DNA from: Avichristensenella sp031550535
GTDB lineage: Bacteria; Bacillota; Clostridia; Christensenellales; Aristaeellaceae
DNA length: 64,000 nt
Direction: 5' to 3'
NCBI GenBank assembly: GCA_031550535.1
Contig: JAVBOM010000032.1
Coordinates: forward strand, 4,902 to 68,901
Shown here in pieces: positions 1 through 8,345 of this stretch (within the stretch, counting starts at the first letter, position 1; every line of letters begins with the position of its first letter). Below the pieces are notes generated by a model. The model did not search any database. It was given only the letters and a program-made list of their open reading frames with translations, and had not been told where the DNA came from. Made by a program: the position numbers and the translations under genes.

Positions 1-12
1 CTGGCAGGGGTT

Positions 13-33
13 CTAGGGGACAGAGTCCCCTAG
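13..33 (-). terminator. Hairpin downstream of prfC
   Basis: A perfect 9-bp stem (CTAGGGGAC / GTCCCCTAG) with a 3-nt loop lies just past the prfC stop codon. There is no clear U-tract on the minus strand, so it may be a processing or stability hairpin and not an intrinsic terminator. A related AGGGGG/CCCCCT hairpin is found near 21826. Confidence 0.4.
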
Positions 34-40
34 CATTCCT

Positions 41-1645
41 CTAATACAATGCCTTCGCCGTCTCCGCCAGCTTCAGCCCCTTGTTGTTCTCCTCCGCCCA
101 GCGGATGGACCACTCGTTCTGGAACAGCAGGACGTCCCGGTCGAAGCGGTCTTGCGCCACCAGCGTGGTGGAGGACAGGCGCAGGTCAGACGCGGGGCAC
201 GCGGCCTCGTCGATCCAGCGCACGAAGCGGTAGTCGAGCGGCTCGCGGCGAATCTCCACGCCGTATTCCGCGCGCAGGCGGTGTTCCAGCACATCGAACT
301 GCAGCACGCCGACCACGCCGACAATCAACTCCTCGCGGCCGATGTCCGGGCGCTTGAACGTCTGGATCGCGCCCTCCTCGGAGAGCTGCGACACGCCCTT
401 GACGAACTGCTTGCGCTTCATGCTGTCCATCGCGCTGACGCGGGCGAAGTGCTCCGGCGCGAACACCGGAATTCCTTCATATCGCAGCTTCGGCCCCGTG
501 GACAGCGTGTCGCCCAAGCGAAAGATGCCGGGGTCGAACAGGCCGATGATGTCGCCGGGGTAGGCCACCTCGACACTCTCCCGCTCGTCGGCCATGAACT
601 GCTGCGGCTGCTTTAGCTGAATCTGTTTGTCGGTCCCGCTGTGCCAGACGGTCATGCCCTTTTCAAACACGCCCGAGCAGATGCGCAGGAACGCCAGCCG
701 GTCGCGGTGGGCCGGGTTCATGTTCGCCTGGATTTTGAACACGAACCCCGTGAAGTACGGCTCGATCGGGTCCACGGGTCCCATGTCCGCCTCACGCGGC
801 TGGGGGGACGGCGCATAGGATAGAAAGCGGCGGAGAAACGGCTCCACGCCGAAGTTGGATACGGCGCTGCCAAAGAACATCGGCGTAAGCTCCCCCCGGC
901 GCACGGCTCCCTCGTCAAACGGATCGCCCGCCACGTCCAGCAGCTCCATTTCGTTCTGCAGCCGCTCGATGTAGTGCGCGTCCAACGCAGAGGCGAGCGC
1001 GGGGTCGTCCATGCCGATTTCGTAGGCGCTCACGCGCTTTTTGCCGTGGTCGCCGGCCTCGTACAACTCCACGGTGCGCGTGTCGCGGTGGCACACGCCC
1101 TGGAAGTCGCCGTCCACGCCGATGGGCCAGTTGAGCGGGCACGCCCGGATGCCGAGCACCGTCTCCAATTCCTCCATCAGCGCGAACGGATCCTTGGCCG
1201 CGCGGTCCATCTTGTTGACGAACGTGAAGATGGGAATGCCGCGCATCCGGCAGACGCGGAACAGTTTGATGGTCTGCGTTTCCACGCCGCGCGCCGCGTC
1301 GATGAGCATCACGGCGCTGTCCGCCGCGACGAGCACGCGGTACGTGTCCTCGGAGAAATCCTGGTGGCCCGGGGTGTCCAGAATGTTGATATGCCGGCCG
1401 TCGTAACTGAACTGCATGGCGCTGGATGTTACGGAAATACCACGCTGTTTTTCAATTTCCATCCAGTCGCTGGTGGCAAATTTCTCGGCCTTGCGCGCTT
1501 TGACGGACCCAGCCTGGCGGATTGCGCCGCCGTACAGCAGCAGCTTTTCCGTCAGCGTGGTTTTGCCGGCATCGGGGTGGGAAATGATGGCGAACGTAAT
1601 GCGGCGGGCGGTTTCCTCCCGGATCGCGTCGGCTGGGGTGGGCAT
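41..1645 (-). CDS. prfC: Peptide chain release factor 3 (RF3)
   Basis: Translational GTPase that recycles RF1/RF2 from the ribosome after peptide release. The 534-residue product has the G1 loop SHPDAGKTT (about residues 22-30), G3 DTPGHQD and G4 NKMD, followed by the domain II and III sequence typical of RF3, with family-normal length. The start is placed at 1645 because an AAGGAGG site lies 7 nt before this ATG; an upstream in-frame codon at 1663 has no such site. The gene is monocistronic, and a near-consensus promoter lies about 50 bp upstream. Family assignment is secure from the sequence. Confidence 0.95.
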   Translation of the reverse strand: MPTPADAIREETARRITFAIISHPDAGKTTLTEKLLLYGGAIRQAGSVKARKAEKFATSDWMEIEKQRGISVTSSAMQFSYDGRHINILDTPGHQDFSEDTYRVLVAADSAVMLIDAARGVETQTIKLFRVCRMRGIPIFTFVNKMDRAAKDPFALMEELETVLGIRACPLNWPIGVDGDFQGVCHRDTRTVELYEAGDHGKKRVSAYEIGMDDPALASALDAHYIERLQNEMELLDVAGDPFDEGAVRRGELTPMFFGSAVSNFGVEPFLRRFLSYAPSPQPREADMGPVDPIEPYFTGFVFKIQANMNPAHRDRLAFLRICSGVFEKGMTVWHSGTDKQIQLKQPQQFMADERESVEVAYPGDIIGLFDPGIFRLGDTLSTGPKLRYEGIPVFAPEHFARVSAMDSMKRKQFVKGVSQLSEEGAIQTFKRPDIGREELIVGVVGVLQFDVLEHRLRAEYGVEIRREPLDYRFVRWIDEAACPASDLRLSSTTLVAQDRFDRDVLLFQNEWSIRWAEENNKGLKLAETAKALY

Positions 1646-1696
1646 GAAAGGCCTCCTTAACAATAGCGCTCAAGCGAGCCTGAATCACAGCCTACT

Positions 1697-1725
1697 ATTG
1701 TACTGTCATAAAGCGGGGTTGTCAA
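1697..1725 (-). promoter_or_regulatory. SigA-type promoter of prfC
   Basis: On the minus strand TTGACA (1720-1725) and TACAAT (1697-1702) are separated by 17 bp, about 50 bp before the prfC start. Confidence 0.7.
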
Positions 1726-1769
1726 ACAATATTCTGTTAACATCCACGTAATATCTTTCGTTTTTGGGG

Positions 1770-1797
1770 TTGCTTTTCTGGTTTTTTTTGGTACAAT
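1770..1797 (+). promoter_or_regulatory. Candidate SigA promoter for the pilus-like locus
   Basis: TTGCTT (1770-1775) and TACAAT (1792-1797) with a 16-bp spacer. It precedes two copies of the dispersed repeat and the transglutaminase-like gene, so the transcript leader would contain both repeat copies. Confidence 0.45.
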
Positions 1798-1848
1798 ATC
1801 CAAAGCCATACATGAGATGCAGATGTGTAACGAATGTCACCGGTAGAA

Positions 1849-1909
1849 GTAAGGATTCCTCGCGGAATCCTCTTATGGCGCCCGATTTTTCAAATCAGCG
1901 CCGCCATCG
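1849..1909 (+). repeat. Dispersed double-hairpin element, copy 1
   Basis: Full copy of the roughly 60-bp element. Its first palindrome is GGATTCCTCGCGGAATCC. Its second has GGCGCC and GATTT on the left and AAATC and GCGCC on the right, ending in GCCGCCATC. It is read as codons by a false upstream extension of the next gene. Confidence 0.85.
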
Positions 1910-1911
1910 AA

Positions 1912-1972
1912 GTAAGGACTTCGCAAGAAATTCCCATCATGGCCCGCGGCTTCGGTTGCGTGCCGCCGTCTA
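1912..1972 (+). repeat. Dispersed double-hairpin element, diverged copy 1b
   Basis: A decayed tandem copy directly after copy 1. GACTTCGCAAGAAATTCC replaces the first palindrome, and the second palindrome has lost AAATC but ends in GTGCCGCCGTC. Confidence 0.5.
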
Positions 1973-1989
1973 GGGAGAGTAGGAAAGCT

Positions 1990-2847
1990 ATGCGACGTAG
2001 GACCGAACCATGGAAGTGTAGGGTAACCTGGGCTTGTTTGGTGCTATGCTTGCTCATCGCCGGCGGCGCGTTGGGCGAGAGTTCCTATACCCCGATCTAT
2101 CCCGAAGCCTCCGGCGAGAAGAAATTGGGCGATAAAACCGTCACCGTCGATATCAGCCATATTGACCTCGGTTATTTTATGGTAAAGCATTCCGGCAGCA
2201 GCAAAAGGCTCAAGGTAACCACGACGATCAGCGGCGAAGAGCGCCGCTACAACCTCAACGGGGACGGCTTGTACGAGACCTATCCGTTCACCCAGGGCGA
2301 CGGAAAATATAAGGTGGCCGTGTATGAGGACGCGGGCAAGGGCGACGGTACCTACGCGCGCCTGTTTAACGAGTCCGTGAAGGTCAGCATGCCCGACCCA
2401 AACACCGTGTTCCTCGCCGCCAACCAGTTTGTGTGGTTCGAGCCGACGAACGAGGCGGTCAAAAAGTCCATGGAGCTGTGCGCGGGGCTGACGAACGACT
2501 ATGAGAAGCTCAACGTGCTTTACGATTACGTTTCCACCACCATCCGCTACGATTACGTCAAGGCCATCATGGTGCAGACGAACAAGAGCTATCTGCCGGT
2601 GGTGGACGACACGCTCGCGTCCGGCACGGGCATTTGCTTCGACTACGCCGCGCTGCTCGCGTGCATGCTGCGCGTGCAGGGAATCCCTACCCAGCTTGTC
2701 ATTGGCAAGCTGATGGCCACCACCCCCCCGGGCGGGGGGCACGCCTGGAACAAGGTCTACATCAACGGCACCTGGCTGTTCGTGGACGCAACGTTCCGGG
2801 ACCAGGGCTACAAGCAGTCCGCGTACATCGAGGAGCGCAGTTATTGA
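1990..2847 (+). CDS. Secreted transglutaminase-like (cysteine protease fold) protein
   Basis: A 285-residue exported protein. Residues 1-30 form a signal peptide or membrane anchor (basic start, then a hydrophobic run ending AGGALGES). The C-terminal half carries a transglutaminase-like core with a probable triad of Cys216 (GTGICFDYA), His251 (GGHAWN) and Asp266 (LFVDATF). Family members cross-link or cleave proteins or peptidoglycan peptides; the substrate here is unknown. The start at 1990 follows an AGGGAGAGTAGGAAAG site. A longer open frame from 1834 is only repeat sequence. The gene is 48 bp upstream of pilC and probably begins the pilus-like operon, so it could act on surface fibres (inference). 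Confidence 0.85.
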   Translation: MRRRTEPWKCRVTWACLVLCLLIAGGALGESSYTPIYPEASGEKKLGDKTVTVDISHIDLGYFMVKHSGSSKRLKVTTTISGEERRYNLNGDGLYETYPFTQGDGKYKVAVYEDAGKGDGTYARLFNESVKVSMPDPNTVFLAANQFVWFEPTNEAVKKSMELCAGLTNDYEKLNVLYDYVSTTIRYDYVKAIMVQTNKSYLPVVDDTLASGTGICFDYAALLACMLRVQGIPTQLVIGKLMATTPPGGGHAWNKVYINGTWLFVDATFRDQGYKQSAYIEERSY

Positions 2848-2895
2848 TCGCTGTTAAATACGGGCGGCTTCACGGACCGCTTAGGAGGAAAAACA

Positions 2896-3957
2896 ATGGC
2901 TGAGACGAAAGCGAAAAACAAGACCCTCGCGCCGGAGGAAACCGCCATGTTCTGCGAGCAGGTGGCGCTCATCTTAAAGAGCGGCATCCCGATGTTTGAC
3001 GGCATCGAGACCCTGTGCCAGAACTATAAGGACAGCCGCTACGGCGCCGTGTTTGAGCAGATTAACGCGCGCGTCAAGACCACCGGCAACCTGTACGAAG
3101 CCCTGAGCGGCGCGGGGATTTTCCCCATGTATATGGTGGAGATGGTCAAAATCGGCGAGACGGCGGGCAAGCTCGACGACGTGATGGAGGGCCTGGGGCA
3201 GTATTACGCGCGCGAGAGCAAGGTTCGCTCCTCGGTCAAGAGCGCCATCATCTACCCCGTCGTGATGGTGGCGATGATGGCCGTGGTCATCGGCGTGCTG
3301 GTGTCCCGCGTGCTGCCGATCTTCGACCGCGTGTTCAGAAATCTCGGCACGGAGATGAACGCCTCCATGACGGCCGTGATGAACTTCGGCATGGTGACCG
3401 GCCGCGTGGTGCTCATCCTCGTGGCGGTGCTGATGGTGCTGGTCATCGCCGGCTTCATCCTCTATAAAACCGGCCACGGCCAGACGGTCAACCGCGTGGT
3501 GAGCCGCCTGTTCGGGCCGATCCGCCGGGTGATGGAAAAGACATCCTCCGGCCGGTTCGCCTCCGTGCTGTCCATGATGCTGACGGCCGGCTTCCCGGTC
3601 GGCGAGGCGATCACGATGTCCGCCCGCGTGCTGACGGACGACAGAACGCGCGCCAAGGTGGAAAAGTGCGCGCACGACCTGAACGAGGAGGGCGTGGAGC
3701 TCCCCAAGGCCATTGCCGACGCGGCGCTGTTCGAGCCCATGTACAACAAGATGATCCAGGTCGGCTACTATGCCGGGCAGATGGACCGCGTGATGCGGCG
3801 CATCGCCGACATATATGAAGAAGAGATTGACGACGGCATCCGCCGATTGGTGGGTCTGATCGAGCCGTCGCTGGTGGCGGTGCTGGCGGTGGTCATCGGC
3901 GGCATCCTGCTGGCGGTCATGCTGCCGCTGGCGAGCATCATGTCGTCCATCCTGTAA
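2896..3957 (+). CDS. pilC: Type II secretion/type IV pilus inner-membrane platform protein (PilC/GspF family)
   Basis: Polytopic platform protein that couples a cytoplasmic ATPase to pilin assembly. The 353-residue product shows two T2SSF domains (about residues 15-135 and 215-340). Hydrophobic segments lie near residues 117-140 and 171-193 and at the C-terminus, in the usual GspF arrangement. Length is slightly below that of typical PilC (about 400) because the N-terminal region is short. The start is set by TTAGGAGG 7 bp upstream. It is followed by four small pilin-like genes and a PilT ATPase, which supports a secretion or pilus machine. Confidence 0.9.
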   Translation: MAETKAKNKTLAPEETAMFCEQVALILKSGIPMFDGIETLCQNYKDSRYGAVFEQINARVKTTGNLYEALSGAGIFPMYMVEMVKIGETAGKLDDVMEGLGQYYARESKVRSSVKSAIIYPVVMVAMMAVVIGVLVSRVLPIFDRVFRNLGTEMNASMTAVMNFGMVTGRVVLILVAVLMVLVIAGFILYKTGHGQTVNRVVSRLFGPIRRVMEKTSSGRFASVLSMMLTAGFPVGEAITMSARVLTDDRTRAKVEKCAHDLNEEGVELPKAIADAALFEPMYNKMIQVGYYAGQMDRVMRRIADIYEEEIDDGIRRLVGLIEPSLVAVLAVVIGGILLAVMLPLASIMSSIL

Positions 3958-3960
3958 GAA

Positions 3961-4020
3961 GTAGGGATTTCTTGCGAAATCCCCTTATGGCGCCCGATTC
4001 TTCGAATCAGCGCCGCCATC
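3961..4020 (+). repeat. Dispersed double-hairpin element, copy 2
   Basis: Near-consensus copy between pilC and the next operon gene, with palindromes GGATTTCTTGCGAAATCC and GGCGCCCGATTCTTCG/AATCAGCGCC. It lies inside a probable transcription unit. Confidence 0.9.
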
Positions 4021-4065
4021 GTTGCAAGCGCGGAAATCTGTAGCGCACGGTAAGGAGTGAAAACG

Positions 4066-4413
4066 GTGCACCTGTATCAAACGCGGCCCCGCTTCCCCTG
4101 GAAGGGGCTGGTGATCACGCTGGCCGCGTTCGCGGCGGTCATCTGGCTGTTCGTGAGCCTGCTGGCGCGCACCGGCGAGACCGCCGACCGCGAGCAGGAA
4201 ACGCTGCTGAAGAACGCGATCACCGCCGCCGCCGTGAGCGCCTACGCCATCGAGGGCAAGTTTCCCGCCACCATTGAGGAAATCCAGCGGGAGTACGGCG
4301 TCGTGATTGACAGCGAGCGGTTTGTGGTGTTCTACGACCGGGGCGGGATGGGCAACCGGATGCCGATGATTCGCGTGATCAACCTCGCGCCGCAAAGGGG
4401 AGAGAACGAGTGA
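4066..4413 (+). CDS. Small single-pass membrane protein of the pilus-like operon
   Basis: A product of 115 residues with a basic N-terminus, one hydrophobic segment (about residues 12-34, LVITLAAFAAVIWLFVSLLA) and an external domain of about 75 residues. I do not recognise a named family. The start is a GTG at 4066 because AAGGAG (4052-4057) is 8 nt away; the upstream GTG at 4057 overlaps that site. The stop overlaps the next gene by 4 bp (GTGA), so translation is probably coupled. By position it could be a PilN/PilO-like or minor assembly protein, but this is inference. Confidence 0.7.
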   Translation: MHLYQTRPRFPWKGLVITLAAFAAVIWLFVSLLARTGETADREQETLLKNAITAAAVSAYAIEGKFPATIEEIQREYGVVIDSERFVVFYDRGGMGNRMPMIRVINLAPQRGENE

Positions 4414-4925
4414 ACAAGCGAAGCAGGGGAGCCGGAACCACCCACATGATGGGTGGGTTGTTCACGTTCGCGCTTTTCGCGATGTTTGTCGTGCTGTCGC
4501 TGCTGATTGTGGTCATCGGCGTGGACGGTTACAAGGGCGTGGTGGACACTGGCGACTCGACAAACGAGCTGCGGACATCCCTTGGCTATGTGATGAACAA
4601 GCTGCACAGCAAGGCCGCCATGGACGGGGCCGCCATTGTGGAGGTCGGGGGCATTCGCACGCTGGCGCTGACGGAGGTCAACGACGAGGGCGTGCCGGTG
4701 AACTTCTATATCTACCATTATGAAGGCGCGCTGTACGAGACGGTTCTCTATGAGGATATGGGGTACCTGGACCCGGAGGGCGACACGCGGTTGACGGAAG
4801 TCGCCTCCTTTGTCATGGAGCAGGGCGAGAACGGGCTGTTTCGGTTTACGGCGGTCACAGAGGACGGACGGACGCAAACGGTGCACGCGGCGCCGGGCGT
4901 CCAGGAAGGAGGGGTTCGCCGGTGA
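4410..4925 (+). CDS. Membrane-anchored protein resembling the DUF4860 family
   Basis: A product of 171 residues. After a short polar start (residues 1-13) comes a Gly-Gly plus long hydrophobic segment (about 15-39), then an extracytoplasmic domain rich in beta-type sequence. The arrangement resembles DUF4860 proteins that accompany Clostridia secretion genes. I recall that link from family knowledge and have not searched it. It starts with GTG inside a 4-bp GTGA overlap with the gene before and ends in another 4-bp overlap. It is probably a pseudopilin-like subunit of the machine. Confidence 0.65.
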   Translation: MNKRSRGAGTTHMMGGLFTFALFAMFVVLSLLIVVIGVDGYKGVVDTGDSTNELRTSLGYVMNKLHSKAAMDGAAIVEVGGIRTLALTEVNDEGVPVNFYIYHYEGALYETVLYEDMGYLDPEGDTRLTEVASFVMEQGENGLFRFTAVTEDGRTQTVHAAPGVQEGGVRR

Positions 4926-5338
4926 ATAAAGCGGGCAAGCCCAATTCCCTCCTGATTGAATTGGTCATCGTGCTGCTGTTTTTCTCGTTGTCCGCTGTGG
5001 TAATCCTGCAGCTGTTCGTCGCCGCGCACGACAAGAGCGTTGACAGCGCGGTGGGAACCGAGGCCACGCTGATGGCGGAGGACATTGCCGAGCGGTTCCG
5101 CGCGGGCGGTCTGGAACCGGGCGTGTTCCTCGCGGGCGACGGCTGGACGGAGGCGGCGGGCGCGTACACCCGGCAGGCAGAGGCCAGCGGGCACGCCGTG
5201 CGCCTGACGGCGGATGTGGCCCGGGAGGTTACCCCCGCGGGAAGCCTTGACACAATCACACTGACAGTATATGATGATGATTCGGTCGTCGTATCGCTGC
5301 CAGTGGTCCGCTATTCGCCTGGGGAGGGGACCGTATGA
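4922..5338 (+). CDS. Prepilin-like (pseudopilin) protein
   Basis: A product of 138 residues. The N-terminus has the pilin pattern: a short polar leader, then a hydrophobic helix with an early Glu (LLIELVIVLLFFSLSAVVILQLF, about residues 10-32). The usual Gly before the cleavage point is not obvious (KPNSLLIE), so processing by a prepilin peptidase is uncertain. A globular domain of about 100 residues follows. It starts with GTG in a GTGA overlap and ends in an ATGA overlap with the next gene. Confidence 0.7.
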   Translation: MNKAGKPNSLLIELVIVLLFFSLSAVVILQLFVAAHDKSVDSAVGTEATLMAEDIAERFRAGGLEPGVFLAGDGWTEAAGAYTRQAEASGHAVRLTADVAREVTPAGSLDTITLTVYDDDSVVVSLPVVRYSPGEGTV

Positions 5339-5811
5339 ACGAGCAGGGATACCGTGTGGGCGTGGGCGCTTCCTCGGTGCTGATGATTTTTGTCGTGCTG
5401 AGCCTGACGACGCTCGGCGTGCTTTCCTTTGCCAGCGCGCGCGCGAACCAGACGCTGACCGCGCGGCGCACGGCCCACGTGGAAGGTTACTACGAAGCCT
5501 CCGCGGTGGCGCAGCGGGCGCTCGCGGAGATCGACGCGTTGCTGATGGCGGCCCCGGAGGACGACGAGGCGTATGCCGCGTATGTGAAGGACATGGACCT
5601 TTCCGGGTTGCCGCTTTCCGTGTCGGACGGTCTTTTGCTGTCCTTCGCCGTGCCGTGCGGGGACGCGCAGGAGCTGCGGCTATCCGTCAAGGCCGCCGGG
5701 CCGGGCGTTACGCCGCGATACCGCGTGACACGGCAGGGCATTGCGAACGCGGAAGTATGGACGGATGAGGACGATTCGTGGAACCTGCCGGTGATGGATT
5801 TCGACGACTGA
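5335..5811 (+). CDS. Pilus-like operon protein with N-terminal hydrophobic helix
   Basis: A product of 158 residues with a hydrophobic N-terminal helix (about 12-36, SSVLMIFVVLSLTTLGVLSFASA). An Arg/Ala-rich helix with a YYEAS...AQRALAEID pattern follows, then a small C-terminal domain. The layout is like minor pseudopilins of the GspK/PilX type, but I cannot name the family. The first codon overlaps the previous stop (ATGA). Last gene of the tightly coupled block; a repeat element separates it from the ATPase gene. Confidence 0.65.
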   Translation: MNEQGYRVGVGASSVLMIFVVLSLTTLGVLSFASARANQTLTARRTAHVEGYYEASAVAQRALAEIDALLMAAPEDDEAYAAYVKDMDLSGLPLSVSDGLLLSFAVPCGDAQELRLSVKAAGPGVTPRYRVTRQGIANAEVWTDEDDSWNLPVMDFDD

Positions 5812-5820
5812 CGGAGCGGT

Positions 5821-5877
5821 CAGGATTTCTCGCGAAATCCTCTTATGGCGCCCGATTTTCAAATCAGCGCCGCCACC
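5821..5877 (+). repeat. Dispersed double-hairpin element, copy 3
   Basis: Full copy between the last pilin-like gene and the ATPase gene; first palindrome GGATTTCTCGCGAAATCC, one T shorter in the central run of the second palindrome. Confidence 0.9.
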
Positions 5878-5914
5878 TGCGGCCGACGCATCTACAGATG
5901 AAAGGACATAAGGA

Positions 5915-6973
5915 ATGGATCTGAACTGGGTGCTGGCAAAAGCTCTCGAAACCGGCGCGGCGGATATCTTTATCGTGCCGGGCTATTATGTTTCGATGAA
6001 AATAGGCGGCGCTGTGACGCCCGTGTCGGAGGAGAAGCTCATGCCCGCGGATTGCGAGCGGCTCATCCGGGAAATTTACCAATCCGACAGCAACCGTTCC
6101 ATCGACCGGCTGCTGGAGACGGGCGATGACGATTTTTCGTTCTCCATCAAGAGCCTGGGCCGCTTCCGCTGCAACGCGTACAAGCAGCGCGGCTCGCTCG
6201 CGGCGGTCATCCGCGTGGTCGCGTTCGGCCTGCCGGACCCGAAAACGCTGCACATCCCGGACGCGGTGATGAACCTGGCCGTTAAGAGGCGCGGCATCGT
6301 GCTGGTCACGGGCCCTGCCGGCAGCGGCAAATCCACCACGCTCGCGTGCCTGATCGACCGGATCAACAACGAGCGGGCGGAGCACATCATCACGCTGGAG
6401 GACCCGATCGAGTTCCTGCACCCGCACAAGCGGTCCATCGTCAGCCAGCGCGAGATTACGCACGATACCGAAAGCTACGCACAGGCGCTCCGCGCGGCGC
6501 TGCGCCAGTCGCCCAACGTCATTCTGCTGGGCGAGATGCGCGATTTTGAAACCATCCAGACAGCCCTGACCGCCGCGGAAACCGGCCAGCTCATCCTGAG
6601 CACGCTGCACACGGTGGGCGCGGCCAAGACGATCGACCGGATCCTGGACGTGTTCCCGGTGGGGCAGCAGCAGCAGGTGCGCATCCAGTTCTCGTTGGTG
6701 CTGCAGGCCGTGGTGTCCCAGCAGCTCATCCCGACCGTGGACGGCGGACTGACGCCCGCGTTTGAGGTCATGCTCGCGTCCAACGCGATCCAGAACATGA
6801 TCCGCGAGGGCAAAGTACACCAGATGGACAACGTGATCTACGCCGGCGCTTCCGAAGGCATGATTACGATGGACGCGGACATCCTCAGGCTGTACCAGGA
6901 GAAGAAAATCACAAAAGATAACGCTCTTCTGTACTCGACCAACCCGGACCTCATGGCGCGCAAGCTCGGCTAA
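5915..6973 (+). CDS. pilT: PilT-type secretion/retraction ATPase
   Basis: Hexameric AAA-like ATPase that powers pilus retraction or, in minimal systems, assembly. The 352-residue product has the PilT N-terminal fold (residues 1-110), Walker A GPAGSGKST (133-141), Asp box LEDPIE (161-166), Walker B region LLGEMRD (204-210) and the His box STLHT (229-233). The length matches PilT rather than PilB/GspE, which have an extra N-terminal domain. The start follows GAAAGGA. It is the only such ATPase in the window, with no PilB, PilM-O or prepilin peptidase gene nearby. Confidence 0.9.
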   Translation: MDLNWVLAKALETGAADIFIVPGYYVSMKIGGAVTPVSEEKLMPADCERLIREIYQSDSNRSIDRLLETGDDDFSFSIKSLGRFRCNAYKQRGSLAAVIRVVAFGLPDPKTLHIPDAVMNLAVKRRGIVLVTGPAGSGKSTTLACLIDRINNERAEHIITLEDPIEFLHPHKRSIVSQREITHDTESYAQALRAALRQSPNVILLGEMRDFETIQTALTAAETGQLILSTLHTVGAAKTIDRILDVFPVGQQQQVRIQFSLVLQAVVSQQLIPTVDGGLTPAFEVMLASNAIQNMIREGKVHQMDNVIYAGASEGMITMDADILRLYQEKKITKDNALLYSTNPDLMARKLG

Positions 6974-7055
6974 CGGGCGTGCGGTGGGGTTCGCGAAATG
7001 CCGCATGGATGATTTTTGCAAACCGAACGGAACCCTAACCTTGGGCCAAATGTGG

Positions 7056-7098
7056 TGACGCCCTCACCGGAGGGCGCCAGCCTTTTGAAATATTTGAA
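7056..7098 (+). promoter_or_regulatory. GC-rich hairpin in the leader of the BTAD regulator
   Basis: CGCCCTC and GAGGGCG form a short stem around ACCG, followed by CCAGCCTTTTG. It may attenuate read-through from the pilus-like operon into the regulator gene. No strong SigA promoter is obvious in the 190-bp gap. Confidence 0.3.
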
Positions 7099-7162
7099 CT
7101 TATTCGTGTCCCGGTCACAGCCCCGTGTTTTGTGGTCTTTTTTACAGAAAGGAAGAACGCTC

Positions 7163-8344
7163 ATGATTAAGATTTTTATGCTTGGCAAGTTCGAAATCAT
7201 GGTGGACGGTAAGAGCGCGTCCAAGGTGCTGAGCAACTCCAAGAAAGGGCGGCTAATGCTGCAATACCTCATCCTGCACAAGGATGAGTCCATCGCCTCC
7301 TCGGATCTGTACGAGGTGCTATGGCCGAATGAAGCCAGCTCCAACCCCGAGAGCGCGCTCAAGACGCTCGTCAGCCGGATGCGCGCCGCGCTGTCGAAGC
7401 TCGACGAGGGACTGGGCCGCTGCATCGTCACCAGCCGGGGGGCATACCGCTGGAACAGCGACCTGCCGTGCTCCATCGATGTGTTCGAGTTTGAGGAGCT
7501 CTGCCGCGAGCTGGCCCGCGCCACGGTGATGAACCGCGCTACGGAGGACAAGTTCGAAAAGGCGCTGAGCATGTACGCCGGGGACCTGAACGCCGGCGCG
7601 GACGGGGAGAGCTGGATCGTGTCCCGCAGCGCGTATTACCACACGCTGTACCTGCGCACCGCGTACCTGGCCATCCGCCTGATGAAGGAGAACAAGGACT
7701 ACGACGGCATCATCCGCATCTGCCGCCGGGCGCTGGATATCGATTCGTTCGATGAAACAATGCACCTGGAGCTGATGGAGGCGCTCGTCAAGACCAACCG
7801 CAGCAACGAGGCGCTGGTGCAATACCGTCACGCCACCAACCTGCACTACAACTACCTGGGCATGCGCCCGCCGGAGAAGATCCAGAACTTCTACAAGCAG
7901 ATCATCCAGGCGGACCAGTCGCTCGGCATGGATATCGACAGCATCCGGAAATCCCTCCAGGAGACGGACGCCGGCAACGGCGCGTTCATCTGCGAGTACG
8001 CCATTTTCAAGGACATTTACCAACTGCTGATGCGCAATTTCACGCGTATCGGCAACGGGATGTTCCTGGCCATCGTGATGCTGTCCTCCGGCAGCGGCCA
8101 GCCCATCGAGCCGCTCGTGCTGGACGGCGCGATGCGCCAGCTTCTCAACGCGATGGTTTCCAGCCTGCGGCGCGGCGACACGGTCACGCGCTATAGCCCG
8201 TCGCAGTACGCGCTGCTGCTGCCTTCCGTCAGCTACGAGACGGGCCGCATGGTGCTGGAGCGCATCCGGAACGCCTTCTACCGCCAGTATGCCGATTCGT
8301 CGCTGACGCTGTCGTACAAGCTGGGCCCGGTGGAGGACACCTGA
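7163..8344 (+). CDS. BTAD-type transcriptional regulator with a degenerate C-terminal GGDEF-like module
   Basis: A product of 393 residues. Residues 1-95 are a winged helix of the OmpR/SARP type (MIKIFMLGKFEI...SRMRAAL). About 100-245 is a bacterial transcriptional activation (BTAD, TPR-like) domain ending near NLHYNYLGMRPPEKIQNFYKQ. About 275-385 resembles a GGDEF fold in which the catalytic loop is replaced by RYSPSQYALLLP, so cyclase activity is unlikely and a ligand-sensing role is possible. The start at 7163 follows AGAAAGGAAG; the longer frame from 7016 lacks a site. It lies just after the pilus-like operon and probably controls it (inference). Confidence 0.8.
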   Translation: MIKIFMLGKFEIMVDGKSASKVLSNSKKGRLMLQYLILHKDESIASSDLYEVLWPNEASSNPESALKTLVSRMRAALSKLDEGLGRCIVTSRGAYRWNSDLPCSIDVFEFEELCRELARATVMNRATEDKFEKALSMYAGDLNAGADGESWIVSRSAYYHTLYLRTAYLAIRLMKENKDYDGIIRICRRALDIDSFDETMHLELMEALVKTNRSNEALVQYRHATNLHYNYLGMRPPEKIQNFYKQIIQADQSLGMDIDSIRKSLQETDAGNGAFICEYAIFKDIYQLLMRNFTRIGNGMFLAIVMLSSGSGQPIEPLVLDGAMRQLLNAMVSSLRRGDTVTRYSPSQYALLLPSVSYETGRMVLERIRNAFYRQYADSSLTLSYKLGPVEDT

Positions 8345-8345
8345 T

